From assembly GCA_021771715.1 (NCBI GenBank), contig JAETOO010000001.1, positions 372,001 to 436,000 on the forward strand: DNA of 64,000 nucleotides, given 5' to 3'. The number at the start of each line of letters is the position of its first letter. Position 1 is the first letter of the stretch. Below are positions 10,101-18,201 of this stretch, piece after piece. This DNA is from Oscillospiraceae bacterium (GTDB lineage Bacteria > Bacillota > Clostridia > Lachnospirales > Lachnospiraceae). Below the pieces are notes generated by a model that did not search any database, was not told the DNA's origin, and was given only the letters and a program-made list of their open reading frames with translations. Position numbers and translations under genes: made by a program.

Positions 10101-10676
10101 CGCCCACCACAGGAAGGTCTGCGGCAGCGCGGTCCGGTTGTAGAGCTGGCCGCGCACCTCCAGGTAGGCCTTTCCGGGATAGAGCGTGAACGCGGCGATC
10201 CCCTTCGTCCCGTACATCTGATCCACATCGTGGACCAGCAGCGTCTTGCTGCCGTCCTCATTCTCGCGGATCAGATGGTCCACCGGCATGTACGTCGTCG
10301 GGCGGTGGTGCTGCGGCCAGTTGAACTCGATCCCACCGGAGATCCACGGCCCCGCCAGTCCCACCAGCGCCGGCTTGATCACATGGTTGTAGTAGACAAA
10401 GTCATAGCCGTTTGTCTTGTCGTACGCCCTCTGGATGCGCCCGCCCAGCGCGGGCAGCACCATGATCTTCAGATACTCGTTCTCCAGGTACACCGCGTTC
10501 CAGACCTTGTCCTTCTTCTCTCTGCTGATCTTTTCCGTGGTCGGGTACGGATACACTTTTCCTGAGCTCCCCTGATAGACCCGCTTCTCCAGAAACATCG
10601 GGTTCCTGTCCGGCTCCCCGACCTCGTATGTGGGAATCGTCACCTGCTCCTCCCATATCCTCACTTCGCCCATCAC
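7197..10676 (-). CDS. DUF5107 domain protein with tetratricopeptide repeats
   Basis: 1159 aa, cytoplasmic. Residues 1 to about 340 form DUF5107 (EVGEPDRNPMFLEKRVYQGS; GGIEFNWPQHHRPTTYMP; HDVDQMYGTKG), a domain that resembles the galactose-mutarotase-like beta-supersandwich and is found in glycan loci. From about 480 the chain is TPR helices (for example NPYNSEAYYNLGLALFYQGRKDEA), interrupted at residues 645-680 by three copies of a 12-residue Gln/Ser-rich repeat. The TPRs could bind partner enzymes or carry sugar-processing specificity; no activity is proven that I know of. It follows GH2 by 63 bp and leads into the SBP gene. Confidence 0.8.
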   Translation of the reverse strand: MMGEVRIWEEQVTIPTYEVGEPDRNPMFLEKRVYQGSSGKVYPYPTTEKISREKKDKVWNAVYLENEYLKIMVLPALGGRIQRAYDKTNGYDFVYYNHVIKPALVGLAGPWISGGIEFNWPQHHRPTTYMPVDHLIRENEDGSKTLLVHDVDQMYGTKGIAAFTLYPGKAYLEVRGQLYNRTALPQTFLWWANPAVPVNDHTQSIFPPDVHNVYDHGKRAVSRFPIAKGVYYKHDYSEGVDISRYKNIPVPTSYMAETSKYDFVGGYDYQKEAGLLHVADHHFSPGKKQWTWGCGEFGKAWDRNLTDEDGPYIELMTGVYTENQPDFTWLKPFEEKTFRQYFMPYKKVGQVKNATIHAALNVEVAEGHIHVTVYATEKYACGEIVVRKQGEEIARERAVLSPVDIYERTIEAQARPEEVCVSVYGDGKLLVRYQAEKERLPKLAEPAEAALEPEQIRTNEELLLTGQHIEQHRHATYLPDPYYLEGLKRDGGDIRLNNAYGLLLLRRGDFETAEKHFRAAIDRMTWRSPNPYNSEAYYNLGLALFYQGRKDEAYDAFYKATWSNEQQEMSFYYLAVIAAADARYEEALELAEKGLVKNAHNVKARGLRALLLRRLGRQEEAFAWIEENLALDPFDYVSRYELEQIANLPGSQIAEQVVNPLGSQIAEQMATPLDSRNAERTAMLLEEQAGESEMLQSGSRTGRQAAEEARSERRRLMRGFHESYLQTARDYAEMGAYEEACAVLAEYGQGNPMILYYLGYYLRLAGKPEEGAAAHRLAERQSPYCCFPNKLEDIAVLQDAISCNPQGAKAYYYLGNLYYDKLQFARAVKLWETSVSLDDSYPTVHRNLALACYNKLGDVRRARKELEKAFALDETDVRVFLELDQLYKRLGVSAKERLEGYERHRDIIGERDDVMLEYVTLCNLAGAHERAYEALMSHSFRPWEGAEGRVCAQYKVALVELAKRRLLARDYRGAKELLERSLAYPENLGEGRLEGTKDNHIYYYLGEAAEGLGQTGEAAGYYERAQLGEDEPAGMLYYYDQPADMILYKGLACLKTGRRRAAYACFNKLMDYGERHLRDVMKPDFFAVSLPDFLIFEEDMDRRNRAHCRYLMGLAAVGFGELTQAREQFEEALREESSHQNAVLYLRQVQTMLHNDGNG
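8637..8751 (-). repeat. 36-bp tandem repeat (three units plus a partial) inside the DUF5107/TPR gene
   Basis: Units begin at 8637, 8673 and 8709, with a partial fourth at 8745 (each starts CTGCTCTG or a near match on the plus strand). They encode 12-residue repeats around LGSQIAEQ in the linker between two TPR blocks. The period keeps the frame. Confidence 0.8.
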
Positions 10677-10739
10677 TGTTCCTCCTATTCCTATTTATCC
10701 GCCGTCAGCGCACAGGCCTGCTTCTTTATATTTCCATCG

Positions 10740-13520
10740 TCAGTGCACGAGCCCGCGCACCTCGTCCACGGTCAGTTCCTGCTCCGGCGCAAAGACATCC
10801 GATACCAGATAGCCATAGATCGCGCGAAGCAGCGCGCGCGCCTCCGGGTACTGCTGCAGATCCTGCAGGCCCATCGACGAGAGCAGCAGTCTGCCGCCGT
10901 TGCAGCGGCACTCCAGAAGCTGCGCCATCGGACGCATGTACGCGTAGCTGTCCATCTCCGTGACGATCGCCTTCATCGGCCGCGGCAGGATCACTGCGCG
11001 CTGCACCGCCATCGGCCACCACTGCCAGTTCGTGTGGAACTCGGTCGGGAACGCCGCAAAGATCGGGTGGCGCTCGTCGATCAGCTGGCCCATGCCGCCC
11101 TCCTGCGCCGCGAAGGTGCCGACCGACCAGAAGTCCGTCGTGAACTGCGCCCGGATCGAGGACGGCAGATGCTCCGCGTCCGACGGCGGCGTCAGGTAGA
11201 CACAGCCCCCACCCGCGAGCACGCCAAGCGCCGTCTCGTCCAGAACAGCCGTCTCATGGACATTCGCCGGGCAGACGGGCTCCGCCTTCCGGTAGACCCA
11301 CAGCGGGTACGTATTTTCCGCAATTCCTACGCGCACCTCGAGATCAAACCTTGCATTTTCCTGCACGAAATCCAACGGCAGCTCGAGCGTTCCGACCTTC
11401 GTGAGCGTCCCGGCCGGGCAGACGACCTCCGCCGATCCTCCGCTCTGTACTCCCGTCTCATCTGCCTGCAGCTCCTTGCTCTGTACAACTGTCTCGCCGC
11501 CCGCCAGCACTCCTTCCTGCACGGCCTCGCCGTCCTGCCAGAGTGTCCAGCGCACCGGCGCGCAGATCTCCTGCTTCCCGTAGTTCGCCACCGTCACCTC
11601 GGCCGTCAGCGTCTCTCCCGCCTCATACGTATACCGCGGCAGGCCGACCAGCGCCAGCTCGCTGCGGAAGAACCGGCGGAACTTCTCCGGCTGGGCGAAC
11701 GCGTACGGCTTCGCCTTCATATGCGAATTGATCATTCCCACCAGGGCCGTCCCCTGTCCCGGGAAATCCTGCAGTCCCAGAAGCGAGATGCCGGAGAGCT
11801 CCTTCGTCCGCATGGCCGCCTCGATCTCCTCGCGGTAGCCGATTCTGGACAGCTCTCCCGTCGCCTCGACGTAGCGCTTCCACTCTCCCAGAAGGCCCAG
11901 CCGCCCGGCCTTCTCCCGGATCAGCTCCAGGTTCACCGGCAGCGACACGCCGTGGAAGTCGGCGAGCTCCTCAAAGTCGGGCAGCACCTCAAACTGGCCC
12001 ACCTCGAAGCTGAACACCGGCTTTTTGTACGTTTTGCGCAGCTCCGCCATCGATGCGTCGTAGTTCGTCACCGCGCTCGGATAGCGCTGATTGATGTAGC
12101 CTTGGATCCCGTTGTCGCCCTCCATCGCCGCGAACGTGCCGCGCAGATCCCAGGAATCATATTTCTGCGACGTGTAGAAGTCGCTCGGCGCATCGCAGCC
12201 CGCCCTGCCGTAAAAGCCGTTCGACGCGTTCGCGTACAGCCTCGTCGCGTCCAGCTCATGCGCCAGATCCAGCAGCTCATGCATTCTCGCCAGCCCCAGC
12301 TCATGGTTGCACAGCTCGTTTCCAAACGTCAGCATCACAAAGGACGGATGGTTCGCCAGCGCGCGCACGATCGCCTCCAGCTCCGTCCGGAAATAGCGGT
12401 AGCTCTCGTCATCCTCGAACGCCGTCCGCGGGTTCCAGTGCGACAGCTCCGGCTGCATCAGCATCCCCAGCTCATCCGCCGCGTCAAACGCCGCCTCCGG
12501 CGGGCAGTGGGAGTGGAACCGCATGCAGTTGATCCCGTAGGATTTGTACAGCGAGAGAATGACCCGCCACTCCTCCGTGCTCATCGGCGGATGTCCTTCC
12601 TCCGGAAATTCCGCACAGTTCGCCTCGCTGCGCAGAAAGATCGTCCTGCCGTTGACGGCCAGCCTGCCGCTTCCGTTGTCGCCGAAGTCGCGCACCCCGA
12701 AGCGCACCGTCTTCCCGCCATAGTTCTCCAGAGATGCGGTGAGCTCGTACAGGTTCCCCTCGTACTCGTCCCAGCGCCTCACATCGTCCCTAAGGGCCAA
12801 CCCCTCCAGCGTCACCTCCGTCATCCCCGGCTGCAGCGCAACGCGCACCGACGCGAGCCCTGCCAGCGCCTCCGAGCACACCGCAAGCGTGCCCTCGTAC
12901 GCCCGGTCCGCGGAGATCTCCGCCTTCACCGTCAGCGTCCCGCCCTTCGGGTAGACGCGCACCGCGTGCAGAAAGACCGGCTCCTCCTCGCGCAGCCGCA
13001 CGTAGCCGAGCACCCCGTTCCAGTTCGTCTGCGTCTCGTCCGTCGCGGCCGAGGAGAACACAATCGCGTCATGCGGAAGCCCCGGATAGCTGTTGTCCGA
13101 GATCAGCGTCACCTCGCTGTCCCCGCCGAGCAGCCCTGTCACCTCAAAGATATGCGGCGTGCTGATCGACGGCGGCACGAAGTCGGCCACCTCCCGGCCG
13201 TCGATCCGAAGCCCGAGCACCCGCGCGCGCTCCGCCTCCAGAAATACGCGCTTGCCCGGCGCGCTCTGCCATGTGACCCGCCGCGTCATGTACGCCGGCC
13301 CCTCGTACGTATACTTTCTCGTGTAGCGGGTCGCGATCGGCGCATCCGCGTCAAACGCTTCGCCCGCGTCCCCGAGCCCCTCCGCCGGGTGCCACTGGTT
13401 GCTGCCCGTATCCCGGTACCCAATCCCGTTCTCATCCAGCGTGCCCGGCAGCCGCATCGCATGGCAGCTCCCGTCCTGCAGTTTCACACTCCACGTTCCT
13501 TCCAGTGAATATACCTTCAT
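10740..13520 (-). CDS. Glycoside hydrolase family 2 protein, long form
   Basis: 926 aa, no signal peptide; start MKVYSLEGTWSVKLQDG at 13520 with AGGGGG about 9 nt upstream. N-terminal jelly roll (1-180), Ig-like domain (180-285), TIM barrel (285-about 640) with acid/base E402 in LTFGNELCN and likely nucleophile E506 in VFSFEVGQF. The last ~280 residues hold an extra beta domain and a Rossmann-like region (about 780-920) that ends in a trimerisation-like fold. It is the first gene of the operon and lies opposite the AraC regulator, so it is likely the most directly regulated enzyme. The substrate sugar is not readable; beta-galactoside or beta-mannoside are the main options. Confidence 0.82.
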   Translation of the reverse strand: MKVYSLEGTWSVKLQDGSCHAMRLPGTLDENGIGYRDTGSNQWHPAEGLGDAGEAFDADAPIATRYTRKYTYEGPAYMTRRVTWQSAPGKRVFLEAERARVLGLRIDGREVADFVPPSISTPHIFEVTGLLGGDSEVTLISDNSYPGLPHDAIVFSSAATDETQTNWNGVLGYVRLREEEPVFLHAVRVYPKGGTLTVKAEISADRAYEGTLAVCSEALAGLASVRVALQPGMTEVTLEGLALRDDVRRWDEYEGNLYELTASLENYGGKTVRFGVRDFGDNGSGRLAVNGRTIFLRSEANCAEFPEEGHPPMSTEEWRVILSLYKSYGINCMRFHSHCPPEAAFDAADELGMLMQPELSHWNPRTAFEDDESYRYFRTELEAIVRALANHPSFVMLTFGNELCNHELGLARMHELLDLAHELDATRLYANASNGFYGRAGCDAPSDFYTSQKYDSWDLRGTFAAMEGDNGIQGYINQRYPSAVTNYDASMAELRKTYKKPVFSFEVGQFEVLPDFEELADFHGVSLPVNLELIREKAGRLGLLGEWKRYVEATGELSRIGYREEIEAAMRTKELSGISLLGLQDFPGQGTALVGMINSHMKAKPYAFAQPEKFRRFFRSELALVGLPRYTYEAGETLTAEVTVANYGKQEICAPVRWTLWQDGEAVQEGVLAGGETVVQSKELQADETGVQSGGSAEVVCPAGTLTKVGTLELPLDFVQENARFDLEVRVGIAENTYPLWVYRKAEPVCPANVHETAVLDETALGVLAGGGCVYLTPPSDAEHLPSSIRAQFTTDFWSVGTFAAQEGGMGQLIDERHPIFAAFPTEFHTNWQWWPMAVQRAVILPRPMKAIVTEMDSYAYMRPMAQLLECRCNGGRLLLSSMGLQDLQQYPEARALLRAIYGYLVSDVFAPEQELTVDEVRGLVH

Positions 13521-13605
13521 CTCTTTTCCCCCTTTTCCGTTTTGAGATCTAGCTGTAGTTTACCATGAAACACGACCGCGCAAAATGTCATATCATAAAT
13601 AATCA

Positions 13606-13634
13606 TGGACAATTTTCCACTGACATGCTATACT
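13606..13634 (+). promoter_or_regulatory. Sigma-A-type promoter of the AraC-family regulator
   Basis: TGGACA (13606-13611), 17-nt spacer ending in the extended TGC, TATACT (13629-13634). Transcription should begin near 13641, giving a leader of about 48 nt before the start codon at 13689. The adjacent ATCAT-rich stretch (13586-13607) between the divergent genes has repeated ATCAT pentamers and may hold the regulator's own site; that last point is a guess. Confidence 0.65.
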
Positions 13635-13688
13635 CACCGCATGGAAGAACTGATTACCTGGAAAAGAGACGGCTTCAAGGGAGAGCAG

Positions 13689-14570
13689 ATGATCGTCCTC
13701 CCGACCGAGGCCTTTCAGCCATATGTCCGCCACCCACAGGTGCGGCGGCTCTATCTGACGGATGTGGGTTACTTCCCCCAGGCACGGTATCATCGCCGCG
13801 AGAGAAAGGACGGCACCGAGGAGTACATCTTTTTTTACTGTGTCGACGGCACCGGGACGATCGTCGTCCGGGGAAAATCCTACACGCTGCACAAAAACGA
13901 AGCGTTCTGCATCCCGCGGTTCGCAGGCCATCTGTATTTCGCGGATGAGTCTGACCCGTGGAGCATCCTTTGGGTACACGTAAAGGGCGAAGACACGCAG
14001 TACTTCCCCCTCGAAGAGTGTGCCGTTGTTCCCTTTGTGTCCGAAAACGCCTCCAACCGCATGATGTTCCTCTTCGGGCTGTTGTTCCGCGTGCTCGAGG
14101 GCACCTACACGCTCGGCAACTTTATCTACATCTCCCAGGTACTCTCGCTGATCCTCGCGGAGACGTACCACCGCGAGAAAAAGAACGCGGATCTCGGCCA
14201 GAACAAGCGCATCACCAGCGTCATCCGCTATATGTACGCCCACCTGGATGAGAACCTGACGCTCGACCAGATCAGCGACGAATTTGACCTCTCCAGGAGC
14301 TACCTGAACGCGATTTTTCAGAAGCACACCCAGCACGCGCCGATGGATTTTTTTATCAACCTGAAAATGACGCGGGCCTGCAGTCTGCTGCGCTCCACGG
14401 ACCTTCACATCTACGAGATCGCCCAGCAGCTGGGCTACTCCGACCAGTATTACTTTTCCCGCATTTTCAAGAAGACCGTCGGCATCTCGCCGAAGCAGTA
14501 CAAGAACAGCGATTACATTCACCTGAAAGAGCCAAACCTCAAAGAGTCAGAATCAGACAGCCCTTCCTGA
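13689..14570 (+). CDS. AraC-family transcriptional regulator of the glycan operon
   Basis: 293 aa from the chosen start MIVLPTEAFQPYVRHPQ at 13689, which has AAGGGAG 5-6 nt upstream and sits 48 nt after the predicted transcription start. The longer frame from 13605 would overlap its own -35 box. N-terminal cupin-like sugar-sensing domain (DVGYFPQARYHRRER, EYIFFYCVDGTGTIVVRG), then two helix-turn-helix motifs in the last 100 residues (LTLDQISDEFDLSRSYLNAIFQK; IYEIAQQLGYSDQYYFSRIFKK). It is divergent from the GH2 operon, the usual arrangement for an activator of that operon. Confidence 0.9.
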   Translation: MIVLPTEAFQPYVRHPQVRRLYLTDVGYFPQARYHRRERKDGTEEYIFFYCVDGTGTIVVRGKSYTLHKNEAFCIPRFAGHLYFADESDPWSILWVHVKGEDTQYFPLEECAVVPFVSENASNRMMFLFGLLFRVLEGTYTLGNFIYISQVLSLILAETYHREKKNADLGQNKRITSVIRYMYAHLDENLTLDQISDEFDLSRSYLNAIFQKHTQHAPMDFFINLKMTRACSLLRSTDLHIYEIAQQLGYSDQYYFSRIFKKTVGISPKQYKNSDYIHLKEPNLKESESDSPS

Positions 14571-14593
14571 TACGAAGTCCAGGAAGGGCTGTC
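14556..14593. terminator. Terminator-like hairpin between convergent araC-type gene and galT
   Basis: A perfect 14-bp stem (GACAGCCCTTCCTG, 14556-14569, with 14580-14593) and a 10-nt loop. The TGA stop of the regulator lies inside the left arm. There is no strong T-run on either side, so it may work in both directions only weakly. Confidence 0.6.
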
Positions 14594-14613
14594 CGGGTAT
14601 TTGGAAAGAGGGT

Positions 14614-14630
14614 GCCCCAAACTGCGGGGC
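14614..14630 (-). terminator. Short hairpin downstream of galT
   Basis: GCCCC (14614-14618) pairs with GGGGC (14626-14630) 15 nt past the galT stop. On the minus strand it is followed by a pyrimidine stretch, ACCCTCTTTCC. It may assist the larger adjacent hairpin. Confidence 0.4.
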
Positions 14631-14645
14631 TTTCCCTACGGTTTT

Positions 14646-16175
14646 CTATTTCACGCTCTCGATAAACCGCGCAAATGCGGCCGCGCCCTCCGAGGTGCGC
14701 TTGTAGACGCCGGCGTGCTCGAGCACCTTCATGAACACGATGCCGACCTCATCCTCGATGATCTTGCCGATCGTCTCCGGCTCGAAGCTTCCGTACTTCT
14801 CCTTCAGCTCATCGACCCAGTCCGCGTGCTTTGCGAGCTCCTCGTCGCCGCGGATGTCGCGGCCCTCGACCATCGCCGTCTCGAGATGCTCCAGCTCGTC
14901 CTTCAGCCGCGCCGGCAGCACCGCGAGGCCCATGACCTCGATCAGGCCGATGTTCTCCTTCTTGATGTGGTGCAGCTCTGCGTGCGGGTGGTAGACGCCC
15001 AGCGGGTGCTCCTCGGTCGTGATGTTGTTGCGCAGCACGAGGTCGAGCTCGTACTTATCGCCGCGCTTGCGCGCGATCGGAGTGATCGTGTTGTGCGGCT
15101 CGCCGTCCGTCTCCGCGAAGATAAAGGCTGCCTCGTCCGTGTAGCCGCGCCATGCGAGCAGAATCCGGTCTGCCAGATCCACGAGCCGCGCCGCATCCGC
15201 ATGGCGGATCCGGATCACGGACATCGGCCACTTCACGATGCCGGCCTCCACATCCTCATAGCCCGCGAAGGTGACCGTCCGCTCGATCGGCGCCTTCGCC
15301 ATCGCGAACTCATAGTGACCGCCCTGGAAGTGATCGTGGCTGAGGATCGACCCGCCCACGATCGGCAGATCCGCATTCGAGCCGACAAAGTAGTGCGGGA
15401 ACTGCGACACGAAGTCGAGCAGCTTCGCAAACGTCGCGCGCTCGATCTTCATCGGCACATGCTTCGAGTTGAAGACGATGCAGTGCTCGTTGTAGTACAC
15501 GTACGGCGAGTACTGGAAGAACCACGGGCTGTCATTGATCGTCACCGGAATGATGCGGTGGTTGCCGCGCGCCGGGTGGTTCAGGCGGCCTGCGTAGCCC
15601 TCATTCTCGCAGCAGAGCAGGCACTTCGGGTAGGAGGTCTGCTTCGCGAGCTTCGCCGCCGCGATCGCCTTGGGATCCTTCTCCGGCTTCGACAGGTTGA
15701 TCGTGATGTCGAGATCGCCGTACTCCGTCGGGGCGATCCACTTGCGGTCGCGCGCGATGCGGTAACGGCGGATGTAATCGGTATCCTGTGAAAATTTGTA
15801 GTAGAAATCCGTCGCCTTCTGCGGGCTCTCCTCGTAGAGCGCCTGGAATTTCCGGATCATGTTCGACGGCCGGTCCACGAGCAGCGCCATCACCTTCGTG
15901 TCAAACAGATCGCGGTAGCCGACGGTGTTCTCCTCGAGGATTCCGTTCTCGTACGCATAGTCGCAGATCCCGCCGAGGATCCCCTCGAGCTCGCCGACGA
16001 TCCCGGCGCAATCACCCGGCTGATAGGACGCCATCGCCGCCTCCGCCTCTTCCTCCAGCGCGTCCAGCCGCAACAGCTCGAGCAGACGGTTTGCCGTGTA
16101 CCGGACGTCGGCCTGTTCGATCAGCCCGGTCTCGAGTGCATATTGTACCAGTTTCACAATGCTCTCCTGAATCAT
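14646..16175 (-). CDS. galT: UDP-glucose--hexose-1-phosphate uridylyltransferase, Firmicutes class II
   Basis: 509 aa from MIQESIVKLVQYALETGLI at 16175, with GGAGGA upstream; the frame is open to 16403 but that extension has no ribosome site. It exchanges UMP between UDP-glucose and galactose 1-phosphate in the Leloir pathway, in the cytoplasm. Class II features: about 500 residues, SILSHDHFQGGHYEFAMAKAP with the His-x-His nucleotide-transfer motif, HNTITPIARKRG, and VYHPHAELHHIKKENIG. galK and galE are not in the window. It is convergent with the AraC gene and probably monocistronic. Confidence 0.93.
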   Translation of the reverse strand: MIQESIVKLVQYALETGLIEQADVRYTANRLLELLRLDALEEEAEAAMASYQPGDCAGIVGELEGILGGICDYAYENGILEENTVGYRDLFDTKVMALLVDRPSNMIRKFQALYEESPQKATDFYYKFSQDTDYIRRYRIARDRKWIAPTEYGDLDITINLSKPEKDPKAIAAAKLAKQTSYPKCLLCCENEGYAGRLNHPARGNHRIIPVTINDSPWFFQYSPYVYYNEHCIVFNSKHVPMKIERATFAKLLDFVSQFPHYFVGSNADLPIVGGSILSHDHFQGGHYEFAMAKAPIERTVTFAGYEDVEAGIVKWPMSVIRIRHADAARLVDLADRILLAWRGYTDEAAFIFAETDGEPHNTITPIARKRGDKYELDLVLRNNITTEEHPLGVYHPHAELHHIKKENIGLIEVMGLAVLPARLKDELEHLETAMVEGRDIRGDEELAKHADWVDELKEKYGSFEPETIGKIIEDEVGIVFMKVLEHAGVYKRTSEGAAAFARFIESVK

Positions 16176-16235
16176 AGTCTTATCCTCCGCTATAATAGTC
16201 TTTGACACAGCAGCCCAAGCTGCGTTCTCTCCTCT

Positions 16236-16265
16236 ATCATACCATCTTTTCTGTGATTCTGGCAC
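16236..16265 (-). promoter_or_regulatory. Candidate galT promoter
   Basis: On the minus strand GTGCCA (16260-16265), 18-nt spacer, TATGAT (16236-16241), predicting a leader of roughly 54 nt before galT. The -35 matches consensus at four of six positions. Confidence 0.45.
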
Positions 16266-16452
16266 CTTTTTTCTAAAATTTGCTGTTATCTGATGCCATG
16301 ACTCTATCCCCTCGCCAGCTCTGACTCCCCCCGCCTGCATACTCGTAATACTCAGCGTAGCCCGCTGCGCCTGCGTTTTTGACCTGCACACTCGAAAAAG
16401 CATTCTGCATGATTGGTACAGTTTTTATCGAACGCGATACCAGCGAAGCAGA

Positions 16453-17871
16453 TCATGCCCCACTGCGTCTCACCAGCTCCAGGAAATGTTGAAAGCGCAG
16501 GTCGCCGCGCAGGAATGCAAGCTCCTCATCCTGCTCCAGTCCGCGGAGCATCATCGCGCGGATGGATCCGGCGATCTCCGGGCTGCGGCTCGGGTCGGAG
16601 CCCTTCAGGTGCGGATACAGCTTTGTCTCCTTGTTCGACCTCGCAGCCAGTGACAGGATGTTCTCAAACATCGCCCGGAGTGCGCAGAGCGTGCGGTCCT
16701 TGTCCTGTGTGCTGACGCCGAGAAAATATTCCGGGGCATTTTTGATGTACGCGCCGAGCTCCAGCAGGTCCGCCAGCTCCCCGTGCAGTTTCGCGAGCTC
16801 CTCCGCTTCCTCCCGCCGGCCCGTGCGCAGCTTGTTCTCGATCAGCAGCTGCAGGGCGCTTGTGATCTGCGTCCCGCTCTCCAGGATCACGCCCTCGTAC
16901 ACCTTGCAGGCCTCCTCCGTCTTCCCCTGCTCCATGTACAGAGCCGCCTGCAGCGGGCGCTTGTCCAGACCGTGGAGCGGAACCTCATCCAGCAGCCGCT
17001 GTGCCCCCTCGTAGTCGCCCGCCCTGCGGCAGTGCGTCACCAGATTCACCTTCGCCAGCTCCGCGCTGTGCGCATCCTTGCCGTCCGCCACCAGCTTGTA
17101 CCACTGCAGGACCTTCGCGGAGATTTCCGCTATCCGGTCGGCCTGTATGTCTTCCCGGTCGCTCTTCTGCGAACCCGGCTCTGTCTCATTCTGTATATTC
17201 TTCCGGCTGCACCTCTGCATTCCAAATTTTGTTTCTGGCTGTACATCCTCCCGCTCGCACTTCGGCATCACGGGCTCTGTTTCTGACTGTGCGTTCTCCC
17301 ACTCACACTTCTGCATCTCGAACTCTGCTTCTGGCTGTATATCCTTCTGACTGCCTTCCTGCATTTCAGACTCCGCTTCTGGCTGTATATCCTTCTGGCT
17401 GCCTTCCTGCATCTCAGACTCTGCTTCCGACCGTGTATCCTTCCGGCCCTTCGCCGTTTCCTTCCCTCTCCGCTCCCGGATCGCCACGGTTCCGGGCTCC
17501 ATGCTGATCTCCACATCCAGTATCTGCGCCAGACACACGATCAGCAGATCGCAGCACGGATGCTCCAGCACCAGCTCCTGGCTCCTGGCGTACCCGGCCT
17601 CCAGCCCTTCCCGCTTCACCAGTGTCTGCACCTCCCGCACCAGGCGGTCGATCTCCTGCATCGTCAGCTCCTCGTGAAACGACAGCAGCGTGTCCACATC
17701 CGTCTTCAGCAGCCTCGCCAGCGGCGCGAGCAGCGCGATATCCGGGCACGAGCTCCCCCGCTCCCACTTGTTCACCGCCGGCGTCGAGACGCCCAGATAA
17801 TTGGCCACCTGCTCCTGCGTCAGACCTGCGGCCTTCCTGTAGTGCTTGATCTGATCCTTCATGTTCCTCAT
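16453..17871 (-). CDS. XRE-family regulator with repeat linker and TPR-like C-terminal domain
   Basis: 472 aa. N-terminal Cro/C1-type helix-turn-helix (about 8-62: IKHYRKAAGLTQEQVANYLGVSTPAVNKWERG). Residues 148-243 are six degenerate copies of a 16-residue Glu/Gln-rich repeat (type EAESEMQEGSQKDIQP). From about 245 there are paired helices like TPRs (ISAKVLQWYKLVADGKDAHSAELAK; LLDEVPLHGLDKRPLQAALYMEQGKTEEA). This architecture, HTH plus TPR, is shared with Rgg/PlcR-like and abundant Lachnospiraceae regulators, though a peptide ligand is not shown. Clustered palindromes just upstream suggest autoregulation. Its target genes are unknown. Confidence 0.85.
   Translation of the reverse strand: MRNMKDQIKHYRKAAGLTQEQVANYLGVSTPAVNKWERGSSCPDIALLAPLARLLKTDVDTLLSFHEELTMQEIDRLVREVQTLVKREGLEAGYARSQELVLEHPCCDLLIVCLAQILDVEISMEPGTVAIRERRGKETAKGRKDTRSEAESEMQEGSQKDIQPEAESEMQEGSQKDIQPEAEFEMQKCEWENAQSETEPVMPKCEREDVQPETKFGMQRCSRKNIQNETEPGSQKSDREDIQADRIAEISAKVLQWYKLVADGKDAHSAELAKVNLVTHCRRAGDYEGAQRLLDEVPLHGLDKRPLQAALYMEQGKTEEACKVYEGVILESGTQITSALQLLIENKLRTGRREEAEELAKLHGELADLLELGAYIKNAPEYFLGVSTQDKDRTLCALRAMFENILSLAARSNKETKLYPHLKGSDPSRSPEIAGSIRAMMLRGLEQDEELAFLRGDLRFQHFLELVRRSGA
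17143..17430 (-). repeat. 48-bp in-frame tandem repeat, six units, in the XRE gene
   Basis: Six consecutive units encode residues 148-243 of the regulator. The two units nearest the HTH are almost identical (MQEGSQKDIQPEAE twice) and the later ones diverge. The array forms a long acidic, low-complexity linker between HTH and TPR regions. Confidence 0.85.
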
Positions 17872-17918
17872 CCCGGCCTCCTGTTTTTCTTATATTATTC
17901 GGTGTTTTGCGCGTCCCG

Positions 17919-17957
17919 AAGTCATGACTTTTCATGCAGGCATGAAGCGCATGACTT
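17919..17957. promoter_or_regulatory. Palindrome cluster upstream of the XRE gene, candidate operator
   Basis: A perfect 12-bp palindrome AAGTCATGACTT (17919-17930) directly abuts TTCATGC-AG-GCATGAA (17931-17946), followed by a half-site GCATGACTT. All share the core CATGACTT or CATG. Centres are 14 bp apart, so dimers would sit on a similar helix face. It lies 48-85 bp before the XRE start codon, where a repressor site is expected. Confidence 0.5.
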
Positions 17958-18117
17958 TTTGACGCTTGTACCATAATTATAGCCGCGCGCCTGCCGCCTT
18001 GCCATTGAGGGATTGTTTAATAGCTGCCTGCAATTTTAACCATGCGTTAAAAACAATCCCTGAGAGAATGTCCAGAAAAAGTTCCGCCCGCATCCTTCAA
18101 TATTTGCCAAAACAATC

Positions 18118-18146
18118 TGGACTTTTCCCGTATTTTCTGCTATTCT
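18118..18146 (+). promoter_or_regulatory. Candidate promoter of the DUF402 gene
   Basis: TGGACT (18118-18123), 17-nt spacer ending TGC, TATTCT (18141-18146); the leader would be about 50 nt. Confidence 0.45.
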
Positions 18147-18201
18147 CTTAGTAATTTCCAGTCATATTTTCTCATACCTGATGCATAATGGGGGACAGCA
18201 G

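Noticed and set aside
10743-13508. A very long plus-strand open frame (about 920 codons) opposite the long GH2 gene, and similar antisense frames at 416-1732, 7110-8735, 21575-23854 and 45441-47126.
   Set aside because: All mirror GC-rich real genes in the complementary frame, give Arg/His/Leu-rich low-complexity peptides without domains, and lack ribosome sites.
13605-13688. Upstream start of the AraC-family gene, or a leaderless transcript starting at 13641.
   Set aside because: The promoter overlaps the first start, and the third start at 13689 has a proper ribosome site and agrees with where family proteins usually begin.
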